Of a stretch of 64,000 nucleotides of DNA, positions 43,877-55,825 are shown in pieces (the stretch's first letter is position 1; every line of letters starts with the position of its first letter). This DNA is from Natronobacterium gregoryi SP2 (GTDB lineage Archaea; Halobacteriota; Halobacteria; Halobacteriales; Natrialbaceae). Position numbers and translations under genes: made by a program. The DNA is taken from positions 434,001-498,000 of the forward strand of contig NC_019792.1 of NCBI RefSeq assembly GCF_000230715.2, written 5' to 3'. A model generated the notes under the pieces. The model had not been told where the DNA came from and did not search any database. It saw only the letters and a list, made by a program, of their open reading frames with translations.

Positions 43877-44545
43877 ATGAGAGATATGAGCGAGGACTAT
43901 CAAAACGGAGACTCACGGCGCTCATTTATGAAGAAAGGCACGCTGGCTGCGACCGCCCTCGCAGTCGGTGCCGGCGCTACCGCAGGAAGCACCGCTGCCC
44001 AGGAAAACGACGAAGGCGAAGTCGTGGTGCACGCACACGACTACTACCCGGAAGCGACCTTCGAGGTGCTAACCGAGTTCGACACGCCGACTCGTGACAG
44101 CTTCCTCGAGAACCTCGACGAGGACGGGGACGTGTTCGACGATCCGGCTGACTGGAACGTGCACGCGGTCCGTATCGAAACGGATGGCGACGGCAGCCCA
44201 CTTGGATACGTCATGGAAGAAGAGACGCTGAACCTCAGCGAGGGAGACGGAGGGTCGTTCGCCGAGACCGCGTCCTTCCGATCCCCAGCTATGAACCTGC
44301 TCGAGGTCGACGCCACGGCCGAAGAAGTCGACGACGAAGACGACGAGGTCGACGACGAAGACGACGAGATGAACGACGAGGTTGACGACGAAGATGACGA
44401 GATGAACGACGAGGTTGACGACGAAGATGACGAGATGAACGACGAGGTTGACGACGAAGACGACGAGATGAACGACGAGGTCGACGACGAGGAGAACGAC
44501 AACAACAACAACAACAACGACAACGACGACGGTATCTTCGGGTAA
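43877..44545 (+). CDS. Secreted acidic repeat protein, paralog 1 of a new three-member family
   Basis: 222 residues. The Tat signal has SRRSFMKKGTLAATALAVGA and an AxA-like TAAQ cleavage site. The mature core has VVVHAHDYYPEATFEVLTEF, RDSFLENLDEDGDVFDD and DWNVHAVRIETDGDGSP, which align with the two genes at 49455 and 50009. The tail is an 11-residue repeat (DDEDDEMNDEV, four full units encoded by near-identical 33-nt repeats, 44361-44491), then Asn-rich NDNNNNNNDND and the end DDGIFG. Asp/Asn repeats suggest calcium or cation binding at the cell surface; this is inference. The start at 43877 or 43886 (fourth codon) both retain the signal. Confidence 0.8.
   Translation: MRDMSEDYQNGDSRRSFMKKGTLAATALAVGAGATAGSTAAQENDEGEVVVHAHDYYPEATFEVLTEFDTPTRDSFLENLDEDGDVFDDPADWNVHAVRIETDGDGSPLGYVMEEETLNLSEGDGGSFAETASFRSPAMNLLEVDATAEEVDDEDDEVDDEDDEMNDEVDDEDDEMNDEVDDEDDEMNDEVDDEDDEMNDEVDDEENDNNNNNNDNDDGIFG
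44361..44491. repeat. Tandem 33-nt repeats in the acidic tail
   Basis: About four units of 33 nt, each encoding DDEDDEMNDEV, nearly identical in DNA (GATGACGAGATGAACGACGA core). Such arrays change length by slippage or recombination. Confidence 0.85.
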
Positions 44546-44669
44546 CCACATCTTCTCCGTTTCGGAAGCGAACGGACCGACGACCCCGTCCGACAGCTCC
44601 CCGCCGTGACCGTTCCACTGTGTCGTGGCGGGCCGGGTTCATTTTCTATTCTGGAAGTCGTTGGCTGAG

Positions 44670-44744
44670 ACAGGTCACTGTCAGCCGTTTGCAGTACAAC
44701 CGCGACCGAAGGCGGTTCACCGGAACATCGTTCCGGCAATCCGT
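44670..44744. repeat. 79-bp palindromic element, copy 9 (diverged)
   Basis: Preceded by TGAG; left end ACAGGTCACTGTC and right end ATCCGT, with a core CAACCGCGACC...GGCGGTTCACC. Between two convergent genes. Confidence 0.6.
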
Positions 44745-44834
44745 CTGATACGGACTCCACATCTACCAGTGACGGTCCACACCGACAAAAACCGGAGTAG
44801 TAGACGATCCGCTACGGGCAGCAGGTCGAAGCCG

Positions 44835-47800
44835 TCACGGCCGTTCCGTCGGCTCACTCCCACCGAAAGCGTCTGTCCGTTCGACGTGTCGATGCCACAG
44901 AACAAGGAAACTCGGAAGGACGAAGACGCTCCCCAGAAACGCGTACGCGATCGTCAACGCGATGATTATGGCGAACTGCTCGAGCACCGTCAGGATAGCG
45001 AACACGAGCATTCCGAATCCCAGGGCGGTCGTCCCGGCGCTGCCAAACAGCGCCCCGCCGGTTCCCGTGACGCTCCGATGGAGGGCATCCTGCAGTGACT
45101 CTTCGCGTCCCCGTTCGATCATAAACCGTTCGGTCATGTGGATGTTGTAGGCGACGCCGAGTCCGATCGTCAAGCTCGTGATCGTTCCGGTCACGACGTT
45201 GAACGGAATCGACAGCAGATGCATCGTCCCGAGTATCCAGGTCACAGAGAGGACGATCGGTGCGAGGGTGATCGCTCCGAGGGTCGCGCTCCCGTATCGC
45301 ACCCGATAGGCGATCATGAGCACGAGGAACACCCCCGCTATACTCACGAGGAGACTCTCGAACACTGCCTGGAAAACGTCGTCTTCGACGGCATCGAAGA
45401 CGATCGGCTGCCCAGTCGCCGCCGCCTCGAGTCCATCTCCCTCTATTTCGGCTGCGATCGCCCGGCCGTCCGCCGTCACGTGTTCGGCATCCGCGTCGGC
45501 GTCGACCGAGACGAGCAACTGAAGCGCCTCGTACTCGCGGCCAGTAGACGAGTCCTCGTCTTGCTCGGTCCAGTTGAGCACGTCGACAGCACGGTCCTCG
45601 TCGGCTTCGACGAACTCGTCGTAGACGTCCTCGAGATCCTCATCGGGGATGTCGTCGCCGGTCGTATCCGCGTCGGTGAACGTCTCGTTGAACGTCTCGT
45701 TCTGTGCGGCGGCCGCTTGCATTTCCGACAGCGGACTGGTGACGTGTGGCTCGTCGTTCGGGAGGATGATCGTCGTCTCGAGTTCATCAGCCAGCGTTTC
45801 CGCTTCGTCGATCCGCTCTAACGTATCGTTTTGGGTCACGTTCCCGTCGACGACGACGTGCAACCGCTCGTCTAACCTGAGGAATCGTTCGTCGACGTAC
45901 GAGAGGCTCGCGTCGGTCTCGTACTCGCCGACTGCGAGGGGTTCGGGCAATTCCTGTGCCCACTCCGGAGGATCGTCGGCGATGAAATCTTCGTCGTCGA
46001 AGGTCGTATCGATCTGGATAGCGCCGATCGTGCCGCTTGCCGTAAGTACCACCACGAGAGCGACGACGAGCCATGGACTCTGATCGGACGCTTTCTGCCC
46101 CAGCGACAACACCTTGGAGATCCGGCCGCCACCGGTTCCGAACGCTGGCTTCCGTCGGTCCATGCCGAGCCACTCGAACACTTCGTCGAGTTCGACTTTG
46201 ACCGCCGGCACGAGCGCGCCGAAGATAGCGAACGCAGAGACGATGCCGAACGCGCTTGCGATCCCGAACTCCTGGATCGGCTCGATCGGACTGACCACGT
46301 TCGAGAGAAAACCGATCGCCGCCGTCGTCGTGACCCAGAGAAACGCGATACCGAGTCCGACCAGGACGACTGTCATCGCCTTCCTGGGCGCGGCTTCGTC
46401 TTCACTCGCCGCTCGTCTGCGCTGCTCCCGGTGTCGCATGAACACGTGGATCGAATAGTCGATACTCAATCCGATGAGCAACACCGGTACCGCGATCATG
46501 ATCTGGTTGAACTCGATCCCCGTCCAGCCCATGAACCCGAACGTCCAGACGAGCACCAGACCGATCCCGAACAGCCCCAACACGATGTCGAGCAGGTCGC
46601 GGTAGACGATCGTCAACACGACGACAACGAACAGTGCTGCAAGTGGTAAAACGAGCGTGAAACTGTCTATCATCGACCGGTCGATCTCGTCGGCTAAAAT
46701 CCCACCCCCGAACACGAGCGCATCGTCGCCGAACCGGTCGTCTGCGATTTCCGCCAGCGCGATCTGCTGGTCGACGATCTCGTCGTCCGCGTCAAAGGCA
46801 AGCGCCTCGGCCTCCTCAGTCTGCTGAGTCACGAACAACATCCTAGCGTCGGCCGTCGCCGAGCCAGTCTCGAAGTCACGTGGAACGAACAGGAACAACT
46901 CCCGCTGGGCGTCGTCGCCAAGGGTCTCCTCCGTCACGTTCTCGACCTCCGACTGGTTCATCCCCTCTATCTCCTCGAACTGTTCGTCGAACGTCAACTC
47001 GAGATCCGGAATCTCCTCTTGCGCCTGCTCCTCCAAGTCGTCTCCCCACCGCTCTACCGTCGCAATTCTAGCGGCGAAAACGTCGTCCTCGACAGCTCCG
47101 TATATCTCCTCGAGTTCCGCGGAGAGTTCGCCGGTTCGTTCTTCGAACTCGTCCACCGAAATCGGGTCGAACTGTGCACTGAACCCAACTTCGATCAGTT
47201 CACCCTGAACCGTGCGGGTCTCCGCGAGCAGTTCCGCGAAGGCCGCGTACTCCTCGTCGGTCAACGTCTCGCGGGCCTCTTCGTCGACTGCCTCGAACTC
47301 GGTTTCGAGACCGGCGCGCTCGCCTTCGTAGGTCTCCTCGTCGATCGCCTCGAGTTCGAAGGCAAGTTCGTTCTCGACGTAGACCGCCTGGATGTCGCGC
47401 GTCTCGTTTAGCAGTTCGACTGCCCGCTCCGAGCGCTCCTCGAGTGCCACGCGTTCGGCCTCGATTTCGGCAGCCGCGTCGGCGAAAACCTCTTCCTCGA
47501 CAGCGTCGTAGATCCCCTCGAGTTGCGCGCCGAGTTCGGCCGTGCGCTGTTGGAACTCTGCCTGGCCGATCTGTCCCCGTTCGAACTGGACACCGACCTG
47601 AAACAGTTCGCCCTGTACCTCTCGCGTGTCCAAAAGCAGGCTCGCGAAGACCGCGTACTCCTCGTCGGTCAGCGTCTCGCGGGCCTCCGCGTGAACGGCC
47701 GCGAACTCGCTTTCGAGACGCTCGCGCTCGGCCTCGTAGGTCCCCTCGTCGATCTGGCCGGTCTCGAACGCCAGCTCGTTTTCGGCGTAGGCCTCCTGGA

Positions 47801-48728
47801 CGGCGCGAGTCTCGTTTAGCAACTCGACCGCCCGCCCCGAGCGCTCCTCGAGTGCCACGCGTTCGGCCTCGATTTCGGCAGCCGCGTCGGCGAAAACCTC
47901 CTCCTCGACAGCGTCGTAGATCCCCTCGAGTTGCACACCGAGTTCGGCCGTGCGCCGTTCGAATTCCTCGTCGTCGAGGCCGTCGAACTCGTGTCTGACC
48001 CCGAGACGGAACAGTTCGCCCTGGGCCTCGCTGGCGTTTACGAGCAACTTCTCGAACGCCTCGTACTCCTCGTCGGCGAAGGCGTCCTGCGCTCTGTCTT
48101 CGACAGCCGCCGCTTCGTCCTCGAGACGCGCGCGCTCGAATTCGTACACTTCCTCGTCGATCGCCTCGAGTTCGTACGCGAGTTCGTTCTCCTCGTTGGC
48201 CTCCCGCAAGTCGCGGGCCTCGTCGATCAGTTCGACGGCGGTGTCGACGTCTGCTTCGAGCGCTTCGGACTCGTTTTCCAGATCCTCGAACCTGTCTTCG
48301 ACGAGGTCGGCTTCGTCGCCCTGGACGGACGCAGTCGCGACGATTTCCGACAGTCCCTGGAACGGATCGTCTTCGACGAGACTCTCACGTACTGTCTCGT
48401 TCTCCCGCAACTCGCGTTGGAAGGCAAGCGTCTCGAGCAACGACTCGTTCGAGAGGACATCGTCACCGCGTAGCACGACCTGGGTCGTCGTCTCGTTTGC
48501 CTCGACACCGAACCGCTCCTGGGCGGCGTCGTATTCGTCGGCCTCCTCGAGGTCGGCCTCGAACTGCTCGAGAGACGCCTCTTCCTCGAGGAGGAGAATT
48601 CCGTTCCCAAGTATCAGCGAGAGCACGAGCATCGTGGCGATCACCGTCTTGCTCCACCCGGTTATCACGCCGAGGAGACGTTCGCCCGCGCTCGAAGAGT
48701 CCGACTCGTCCCCTCGAGTTCGTTTCAT
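44835..48728 (-). CDS. RND superfamily (MMPL-type) membrane exporter with repeated helical ectodomain
   Basis: 1297 residues. After a first membrane helix (TVIATMLVLSLILGNGILL) comes an external region of about 560 residues. It contains three ~136-residue helical repeats, recognisable by AVELLNETRA...YENELAFE, EARETLTDEEYA, EVQGELF...GV and RTAELGAQLEGIYDAVEEEV; repeats 2 and 3 share long identical stretches. Then follows the first RND membrane block (LVLPLAALFVVVVLTIVYRD, VPVLLIGLSIDYSIHVFMRHR), a second external region, and a second block (IGLGVAYNIHMTERFMIERG, LFGSAGTTALGFGMLVF). The Asp in GLSIDYSIH is the proton-relay position. It probably exports a lipid or hydrophobic compound. Its repeats could span the S-layer or bind the neighbouring secreted proteins; that is inference. 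Confidence 0.88.
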   Translation of the reverse strand: MKRTRGDESDSSSAGERLLGVITGWSKTVIATMLVLSLILGNGILLLEEEASLEQFEADLEEADEYDAAQERFGVEANETTTQVVLRGDDVLSNESLLETLAFQRELRENETVRESLVEDDPFQGLSEIVATASVQGDEADLVEDRFEDLENESEALEADVDTAVELIDEARDLREANEENELAYELEAIDEEVYEFERARLEDEAAAVEDRAQDAFADEEYEAFEKLLVNASEAQGELFRLGVRHEFDGLDDEEFERRTAELGVQLEGIYDAVEEEVFADAAAEIEAERVALEERSGRAVELLNETRAVQEAYAENELAFETGQIDEGTYEAERERLESEFAAVHAEARETLTDEEYAVFASLLLDTREVQGELFQVGVQFERGQIGQAEFQQRTAELGAQLEGIYDAVEEEVFADAAAEIEAERVALEERSERAVELLNETRDIQAVYVENELAFELEAIDEETYEGERAGLETEFEAVDEEARETLTDEEYAAFAELLAETRTVQGELIEVGFSAQFDPISVDEFEERTGELSAELEEIYGAVEDDVFAARIATVERWGDDLEEQAQEEIPDLELTFDEQFEEIEGMNQSEVENVTEETLGDDAQRELFLFVPRDFETGSATADARMLFVTQQTEEAEALAFDADDEIVDQQIALAEIADDRFGDDALVFGGGILADEIDRSMIDSFTLVLPLAALFVVVVLTIVYRDLLDIVLGLFGIGLVLVWTFGFMGWTGIEFNQIMIAVPVLLIGLSIDYSIHVFMRHREQRRRAASEDEAAPRKAMTVVLVGLGIAFLWVTTTAAIGFLSNVVSPIEPIQEFGIASAFGIVSAFAIFGALVPAVKVELDEVFEWLGMDRRKPAFGTGGGRISKVLSLGQKASDQSPWLVVALVVVLTASGTIGAIQIDTTFDDEDFIADDPPEWAQELPEPLAVGEYETDASLSYVDERFLRLDERLHVVVDGNVTQNDTLERIDEAETLADELETTIILPNDEPHVTSPLSEMQAAAAQNETFNETFTDADTTGDDIPDEDLEDVYDEFVEADEDRAVDVLNWTEQDEDSSTGREYEALQLLVSVDADADAEHVTADGRAIAAEIEGDGLEAAATGQPIVFDAVEDDVFQAVFESLLVSIAGVFLVLMIAYRVRYGSATLGAITLAPIVLSVTWILGTMHLLSIPFNVVTGTITSLTIGLGVAYNIHMTERFMIERGREESLQDALHRSVTGTGGALFGSAGTTALGFGMLVFAILTVLEQFAIIIALTIAYAFLGSVFVLPSFLVLWHRHVERTDAFGGSEPTERP

Positions 48729-49454
48729 TGGTGCGTCGTATCGAACGGGTGTCGCGAAACGGTTGTCGTCGCGTTCGGCCAGGGGTCACTGATACGAGTT
48801 ACTGTAATCAATCACCGCCGATCGCCAGAACGGGTCGGCGATCGGCGGTAACTAGTCACAGCAATCCGTATGAGGAGTCGGGCCGTCTGGATAGCGCCCG
48901 TGGACTGTGCCGTTCGTCCGTGGGTCGGTCGGCTAATTTGTCGGCCGCAACGACCCAGTTCGGTGCCGATCACGATGGATTCGCCGCCGCGACCGTCACT
49001 CGTGGTGGGACCTCCGCATCGAGCGTCCGGGGAATCGATGTCGTCCTGGCTTCGTTCGGTTGGCACGACCGGCCGTTACTCCATTGACGAGGGACATAAG
49101 TCCCACACGTCCGTTCGGTACGAAGACTGTTCGAACGACTGATACGAAACAGTGTACCTGTCTGCTGGCGCAACGACGGCCAAGCGACAGTCGTGCTGGC
49201 AGCGACATACGGCGGTCCGGCGGTCGTTGGCCTCCGCCCGGTCCAGTCAGCCGGGACGACGTTCCGACACCAGCACGGCCACGAGCAGCGGATCGATTCC
49301 GATTCTCTCACCCGGTCGAGCCAATCGTGAATCGCCTCGAGGTCAAGCCCTGAGCTTTCTCCCTGCCTGTAAACGACGGCATTACTCGAAACCGGCAACC
49401 GGCCACAGCCCATCGGGATGTACCACGGACAGGTGGCAACCGAAAGCCGAGCTA
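48729..49454. other. Gene-free region, about 725 bp, with one palindromic element
   Basis: It holds palindromic copy 10 near its left end. The remainder has several overlapping open stretches without domain similarity or typical codon use; no gene is claimed. It must hold the promoter of the RND gene on the left. Confidence 0.4.
48794..48870. repeat. 79-bp palindromic element, copy 10
   Basis: Same GATCGCC subtype as copy 3, with CACCGCCGATCGCC paired with GGCGATCGGCGGT; ends ACGAGTTACTGTAA and CACAGCAATCCGTA, followed by TGAG. Confidence 0.75.
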
Positions 49455-50009
49455 TCAGCCGAAGAGTCCGTCGTCGTTGTCGTCGGTATTGTTGTTGTTG
49501 TTACTGTCGTTCTCTTCGTCGTCGACCTCGTCGTTCTCTTCGTCGTCGACCTCGTCGTTCTCTTCGTCGTCGACTGTCATTTCGACCTCGAGCAGATCCC
49601 AGTCGGTGTCCCAGAACGACGGTGATTCACCCATCGTTCCTCGATCACCCGGGTCCGGATCGATGTCGTTGTCGATCATCACGACTGCCAGCTCACCAGC
49701 CGGCTCGCCGACCTCGACGAGTATCGAGTAGACCTCCCAGTCGTCGTGATCGTCGAAGGCGTCCTCGCCGTCGTCGTACTCTTCGAGAAACTCGCTTCGG
49801 TTTCGCTCCTCGAAGCTCGTCAAGACGACGAACTCCTCGTTCGGGTAGTAATCTCGTGCCTTGAGGACGACGTCTTGGGTGTCTTGGGCGCTAGCGCTGC
49901 CTGCAGTGATCGAAACACCGGCACCCGACGCAAGCGCAGTAGCTGCAGCCGCTTCCAGTTTTTTACCGTCTGACGATTCGTCCGGTCGGTCGTGGTCGTC
50001 AACTGTCAT
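49455..50009 (-). CDS. Secreted acidic repeat protein, paralog 2
   Basis: 184 residues. The N-terminus has a KK rather than RR signal (GKKLEAAAATALASGAGVSI) ending in SASAQ, so a Sec or weak Tat route is possible. The core DVVLKARDYYPNEEFVVLTSF, RSEFLEEYDDGEDAFDD and DWEVYSILVEV aligns with paralogs 1 and 3. The tail is an 8-residue repeat DDEENDEV followed by NDSNNNNNTDDND and the end DDGLFG, almost the same end as paralog 1. Its ATG overlaps the TAA of paralog 3 (TAATG), so both are made from one mRNA. Function unknown. Confidence 0.8.
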   Translation of the reverse strand: MTVDDHDRPDESSDGKKLEAAAATALASGAGVSITAGSASAQDTQDVVLKARDYYPNEEFVVLTSFEERNRSEFLEEYDDGEDAFDDHDDWEVYSILVEVGEPAGELAVVMIDNDIDPDPGDRGTMGESPSFWDTDWDLLEVEMTVDDEENDEVDDEENDEVDDEENDSNNNNNTDDNDDGLFG

Positions 50010-50455
50010 TAGAAGTCGACCTCCGTCTCGATCAAGTTCCGTTCGCGGTCGCGAAACGAGCCGATTTCACCCATCGTACCCGAGTCGCCGGGATCGACAT
50101 CCGGTTCGTCGTTGTCGACGTCGATCATCAGGTGGCCCAGTTCACCTTCGCTCTCGCCGATTTCGATTCGAACGACAAACACCTCCCAGTCGTCTACGTC
50201 GGTGAACACGTCTCCGTCGGGATCGTACTCCTCCAGAAAATCGTTTCGCGTCCCCGTCCCGAACTGAGTCAGCACTTCGAAATCAACGTCTGGATAGTAA
50301 TCTCTTCCGTGGAGGAAGGCATCATCATCCGGAGCAGCGGTGGCACTGGTGCTCGTCGATCCAGCCCCGACCGCGAGTGTGGTGGCCGCGAGTATCCCGT
50401 TCTTGATGAACGCTCGCCTCGAATCGCCTGCCGCGTTCTGCTTGTCTTCTGTCAT
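50009..50455 (-). CDS. Secreted acidic protein, paralog 3 (no repeat tail)
   Basis: 148 residues from ATG at 50455. Twin-arginine signal SRRAFIKNGILAATTLAVGA with a TATAA cleavage region, almost the same as in paralog 1. Core: FLHGRDYYPDVDFEVLTQF, RNDFLEEYDPDGDVFTD, DWEVFVVRIEIGESEGELGH and DPGDSGTMGEIGSF. It ends after RNLIETEVDF, where the other two paralogs go on into repetitive tails, so it defines the core domain of about 110 residues. It is the first gene of a two-gene operon. No known family was recognised. Confidence 0.8.
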   Translation of the reverse strand: MTEDKQNAAGDSRRAFIKNGILAATTLAVGAGSTSTSATAAPDDDAFLHGRDYYPDVDFEVLTQFGTGTRNDFLEEYDPDGDVFTDVDDWEVFVVRIEIGESEGELGHLMIDVDNDEPDVDPGDSGTMGEIGSFRDRERNLIETEVDF

Positions 50456-51062
50456 GCTCTCGTAATGTACGCAGTTTCGGTCGTTCGTTCGCTCGCCCAC
50501 CGGTCCTCGTTCGTCACGTCTTGCCCACAATCCGCGAGCAATTCGACCAGTACCGTCCCCAACCGAGAGACTGGATGCAATCAGCCGACCGCAATCGTTT
50601 CACCCACTACTCGACGTGGAGACGGTCCCAGGTTACTGCATCGTCGTGACCCTCCGTGTCACCGGATGAACGGAGCCCAGCAGCAGGTGTAAATCCCCAC
50701 AGACAGCAATTAACGGGAGTGGGATCGCTAGCCACCGTTACAACTGAACGGTCAACTCTCTCGCTCCGTAAACCGGGTTCACAACTGAAGCCCACTCGAG
50801 TAGTAGCGACGATACAGGTAAACCTGGAGGCCAGTAGTAGAGACAAGTGAATTGGGCGACCGGTGAGACGATGTCTCGTCAGTCATTTCGGTGCAACCGC
50901 GCCCCGAAGCGGTTGTACCGGTCTATCGTTGTGCAATCCGAAAGAGATACCGTGGAGAAGACGGAAAGCCGCCGGCCTACCGAACGACACCGAGCGCTCG
51001 AGCCGGCTCTTTACGGAACGGTCACCGACAGCGCGGTCGAGGTATGGCAACCGGTCGGACGG
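50456..51062. other. Gene-free region, about 600 bp
   Basis: It contains the upstream region of the paralog 3/2 operon and diverged palindromic copy 11. No gene seen. Confidence 0.4.
50868..50940. repeat. 79-bp palindromic element, copy 11 (diverged)
   Basis: Preceded by TGAG; core GGTGCAACCGCGCCCCGAAG and GCGGTTGTACCGG; right end GTGCAATCCG is incomplete. Confidence 0.6.
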
Positions 51063-53638
<2,576 letters not shown>

Positions 53639-53878
53639 CTACGAGTGATCGATCACGAGGTAATCGTCGATATCACGGAGTCGACCGACAGGAACGAGTA
53701 ACGAACCGTCGGATTCGGTCTCGAACCCGTAGGTGCGCTGTGTGGCCGGAGTAACGAGCAGAGAGGTCAGTTCGCCGCTCTCGATGTTCATCTTCGTGTT
53801 CTTGACAGTGCCGATCTCGGTACCGTCCGATCCCAACACGGGCGTGCCGGCGAGTTTGGAGGCGAGAATCGTCGTCAC
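53639..53878 (-). CDS. PRC-barrel domain protein
   Basis: 79 residues: ILASKLAGTPVLGSDGTEIG, VKNTKMNIESGELTSLLV, LLVPVGRLRDIDDYLVI. This is the six-stranded PRC-barrel, found in proteins of RNA processing and photosynthetic reaction centres; haloarchaea hold several short, single-domain forms of unknown role. Complete, single gene. Confidence 0.8.
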   Translation of the reverse strand: MTTILASKLAGTPVLGSDGTEIGTVKNTKMNIESGELTSLLVTPATQRTYGFETESDGSLLVPVGRLRDIDDYLVIDHS

Positions 53879-54343
53879 ATCTCCTCTTTCGACGAAGGAA
53901 TAAATAAAACGACGGGTCCAGGAAAGGAACTACACACAGGCCTCCTCGAGCGCGTTCGCCGTTCGCATCTGCGCGCCGACGGCGTCTCCCCAAATAGTCA
54001 CTGTGAGGACATCAACCTGCCCGTTCGGTCGTTCGGCAGCAACACCGGCTTGCGGTCACGTCTACAGGCGGAGCAGGCCGAGCCGAGGCGGTTCACGGAG
54101 CGTCAAAACACCGTTGCCGTCTGAGACGAAATGCTGTAACGGTTTACCGGTGCGACCGCAAGAGGACTCACGGTCGCGCCGAAACTGACTGACAGCACAC
54201 CGTATGAAACGGCGATCGACACACACTCCGCGAAGCCACCCGGTGTCGCGGCCGCCCGTCCCGACGGCGGGCAGTATCGCCTTCGTCTCCCTGTTCGCGT
54301 GGCGCTCACCACGCCGAAGCCGTGGATACGTATTCGCGCAGTA
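53879..54343. other. Gene-free region, about 465 bp
   Basis: Contains palindromic copy 12 and otherwise GC-rich sequence without a credible gene. Confidence 0.4.
54126..54204. repeat. 79-bp palindromic element, copy 12
   Basis: Between TGAG and TGAA; ends ACGAAATGCTGTAA and GACAGCACACCGTA, core GGTGCGACCGC and GCGGTCGCGCC-like arms. Confidence 0.65.
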
Positions 54344-55825
54344 TCACCCCTTTCCACCGGCAGAGCCGAGTACCGACCGAACCTCTCGTAAATCGAGCAA
54401 GCCGCTCGCAATCGCCAACCCCGCCCAGATCACCGTCCCGAGCACGATCGCACCGAACAGCATCACGAGACTCGAGACCAGCGGCGTTACGAGCGAGACG
54501 GCGACTGCCATCACCAGCGAGATCCCACACACTGTCCCGATAGACCGGGCGAGTCGACCGACCCGAAGCGAGAGTTCCCTGTGGAGGATATAGAGGTTAA
54601 CCGCGACGTACACCGTGTGCGTGGCGACAGTCGCGATTGCAGCACCGACGATGCCGATCGTCGGGATGAGCGCGAGATTCAATCCGAAGTTGGCGACTGA
54701 CGTCACACCCTTGGCGATCGCACGGTGGCGAGCACGACCGAGATAGTCCAGGCTGTCGCTGGTGAGATTCGTGACCGCCTGCAAGACGACGAACCCCGCG
54801 AGTACCTGTAAGACCGGAATCGCTCCCTGGTACTGGGGAAACACCATCGTGACGAACGGGTCGGCGACGAGGACGAGCCCTACGGCCGCAGGAATGTAGA
54901 CCAGCATCGTATGAGTCAGCGACTTCTCGTAGAGCCGGCGGGCCTGCTCGAGTCGTCCGCTGGCTTTCTGCTCGCCGAAGTTGGGCGAGATCGTAAAGCC
55001 GAGCGATTCGGCCGGCGCGAGCAGGAAGTCGGTGATTTGCTTGCCGAGCTGATAGAATCCAACTGCGGCGGGCGTGAGGAAGAAGCCGACGAGAACGACG
55101 TCGAGACGCTTGTCGATGACGTTCGCGCTCCGGGTCGCCGTCAGCGGGATGCTGTACTCGACGAGTCGCCGGGAAAGTCCGTCTTCGTACGCGTCGGCAG
55201 GGTCGTACGTGCAGTAACACTTGTAATAGAGGAGCACGAGGCCAAACGCCCCCGCGATAGCGTAACCGACGATGTAGCCGAATAGAGCTCCGAGCGCACC
55301 GAACCCCAGTCCGACGAAGCCGAGAGCGAAGACGAGCCGCGTCGCGCCGCTGACCGCCTGGACGGCGGCACTATACCCCAGTCGGTTGAACCCCTGGAAC
55401 GCCATCATCGAAAAGCCGCTAAAGGAGTTTGCGACGATGAACAGAACCCCCGCCGCGAGAAACGGCGCGGCGTCAGGGTCGCCTAGCGCGACCGCGATTC
55501 GCTCGTGAAAGAGCAACAGCGCGTACGCGACGACGGTGAGTACGACCAGTTTGTAGACGATCGCCGACCGAAGCAGGTGAGGGAGCTGGCCCTCGTCTCT
55601 CTCACTGTACTCGGAGATGTACCGCGCAGTCGACTTGCCCAGGCCCAGGTCAGCAAACAGCTGGACGACCATCAGAATCCCGATCGCCCAATAAAGCGCA
55701 CCGTAGCCGTCCGGATTCAGGACCCGCGCCAGAACGATCATCAACAGCGCACTCGAGAGCATGTAGACCGCGCGAGAGACGAGCGTCGCCTTGAATCCGC
55801 GGACGATGTGTTCCCGTGTACTCAT
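54344..55825 (-). CDS. Polysaccharide flippase (Wzx/RfbX, MOP superfamily)
   Basis: 493 residues with about 14 membrane helices, among them VYMLSSALLMIVLARVL, WAIGILMVVQLFADLGLG, LVVLTVVAYALLLF, FLAAGVLFIVANSFSGF and LVMLFGAIVLGTVIWAGLA. The start STREHIVRGFKATLVSRAVY and the helix 2 motif ADLGLGKSTARYISEY are typical of the Wzx branch. It would move lipid-linked glycans to the outer face, for S-layer glycoprotein N-glycosylation or polysaccharide export. No glycosyltransferase is in view. Confidence 0.9.
   Translation of the reverse strand: MSTREHIVRGFKATLVSRAVYMLSSALLMIVLARVLNPDGYGALYWAIGILMVVQLFADLGLGKSTARYISEYSERDEGQLPHLLRSAIVYKLVVLTVVAYALLLFHERIAVALGDPDAAPFLAAGVLFIVANSFSGFSMMAFQGFNRLGYSAAVQAVSGATRLVFALGFVGLGFGALGALFGYIVGYAIAGAFGLVLLYYKCYCTYDPADAYEDGLSRRLVEYSIPLTATRSANVIDKRLDVVLVGFFLTPAAVGFYQLGKQITDFLLAPAESLGFTISPNFGEQKASGRLEQARRLYEKSLTHTMLVYIPAAVGLVLVADPFVTMVFPQYQGAIPVLQVLAGFVVLQAVTNLTSDSLDYLGRARHRAIAKGVTSVANFGLNLALIPTIGIVGAAIATVATHTVYVAVNLYILHRELSLRVGRLARSIGTVCGISLVMAVAVSLVTPLVSSLVMLFGAIVLGTVIWAGLAIASGLLDLREVRSVLGSAGGKG

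Noticed and set aside
48812-49413. Overlapping frames between the RND gene and paralog 2
   Set aside because: Composition is Arg/Ser/Thr-rich with no domain, no promoter-start arrangement, and one overlaps palindromic copy 10.
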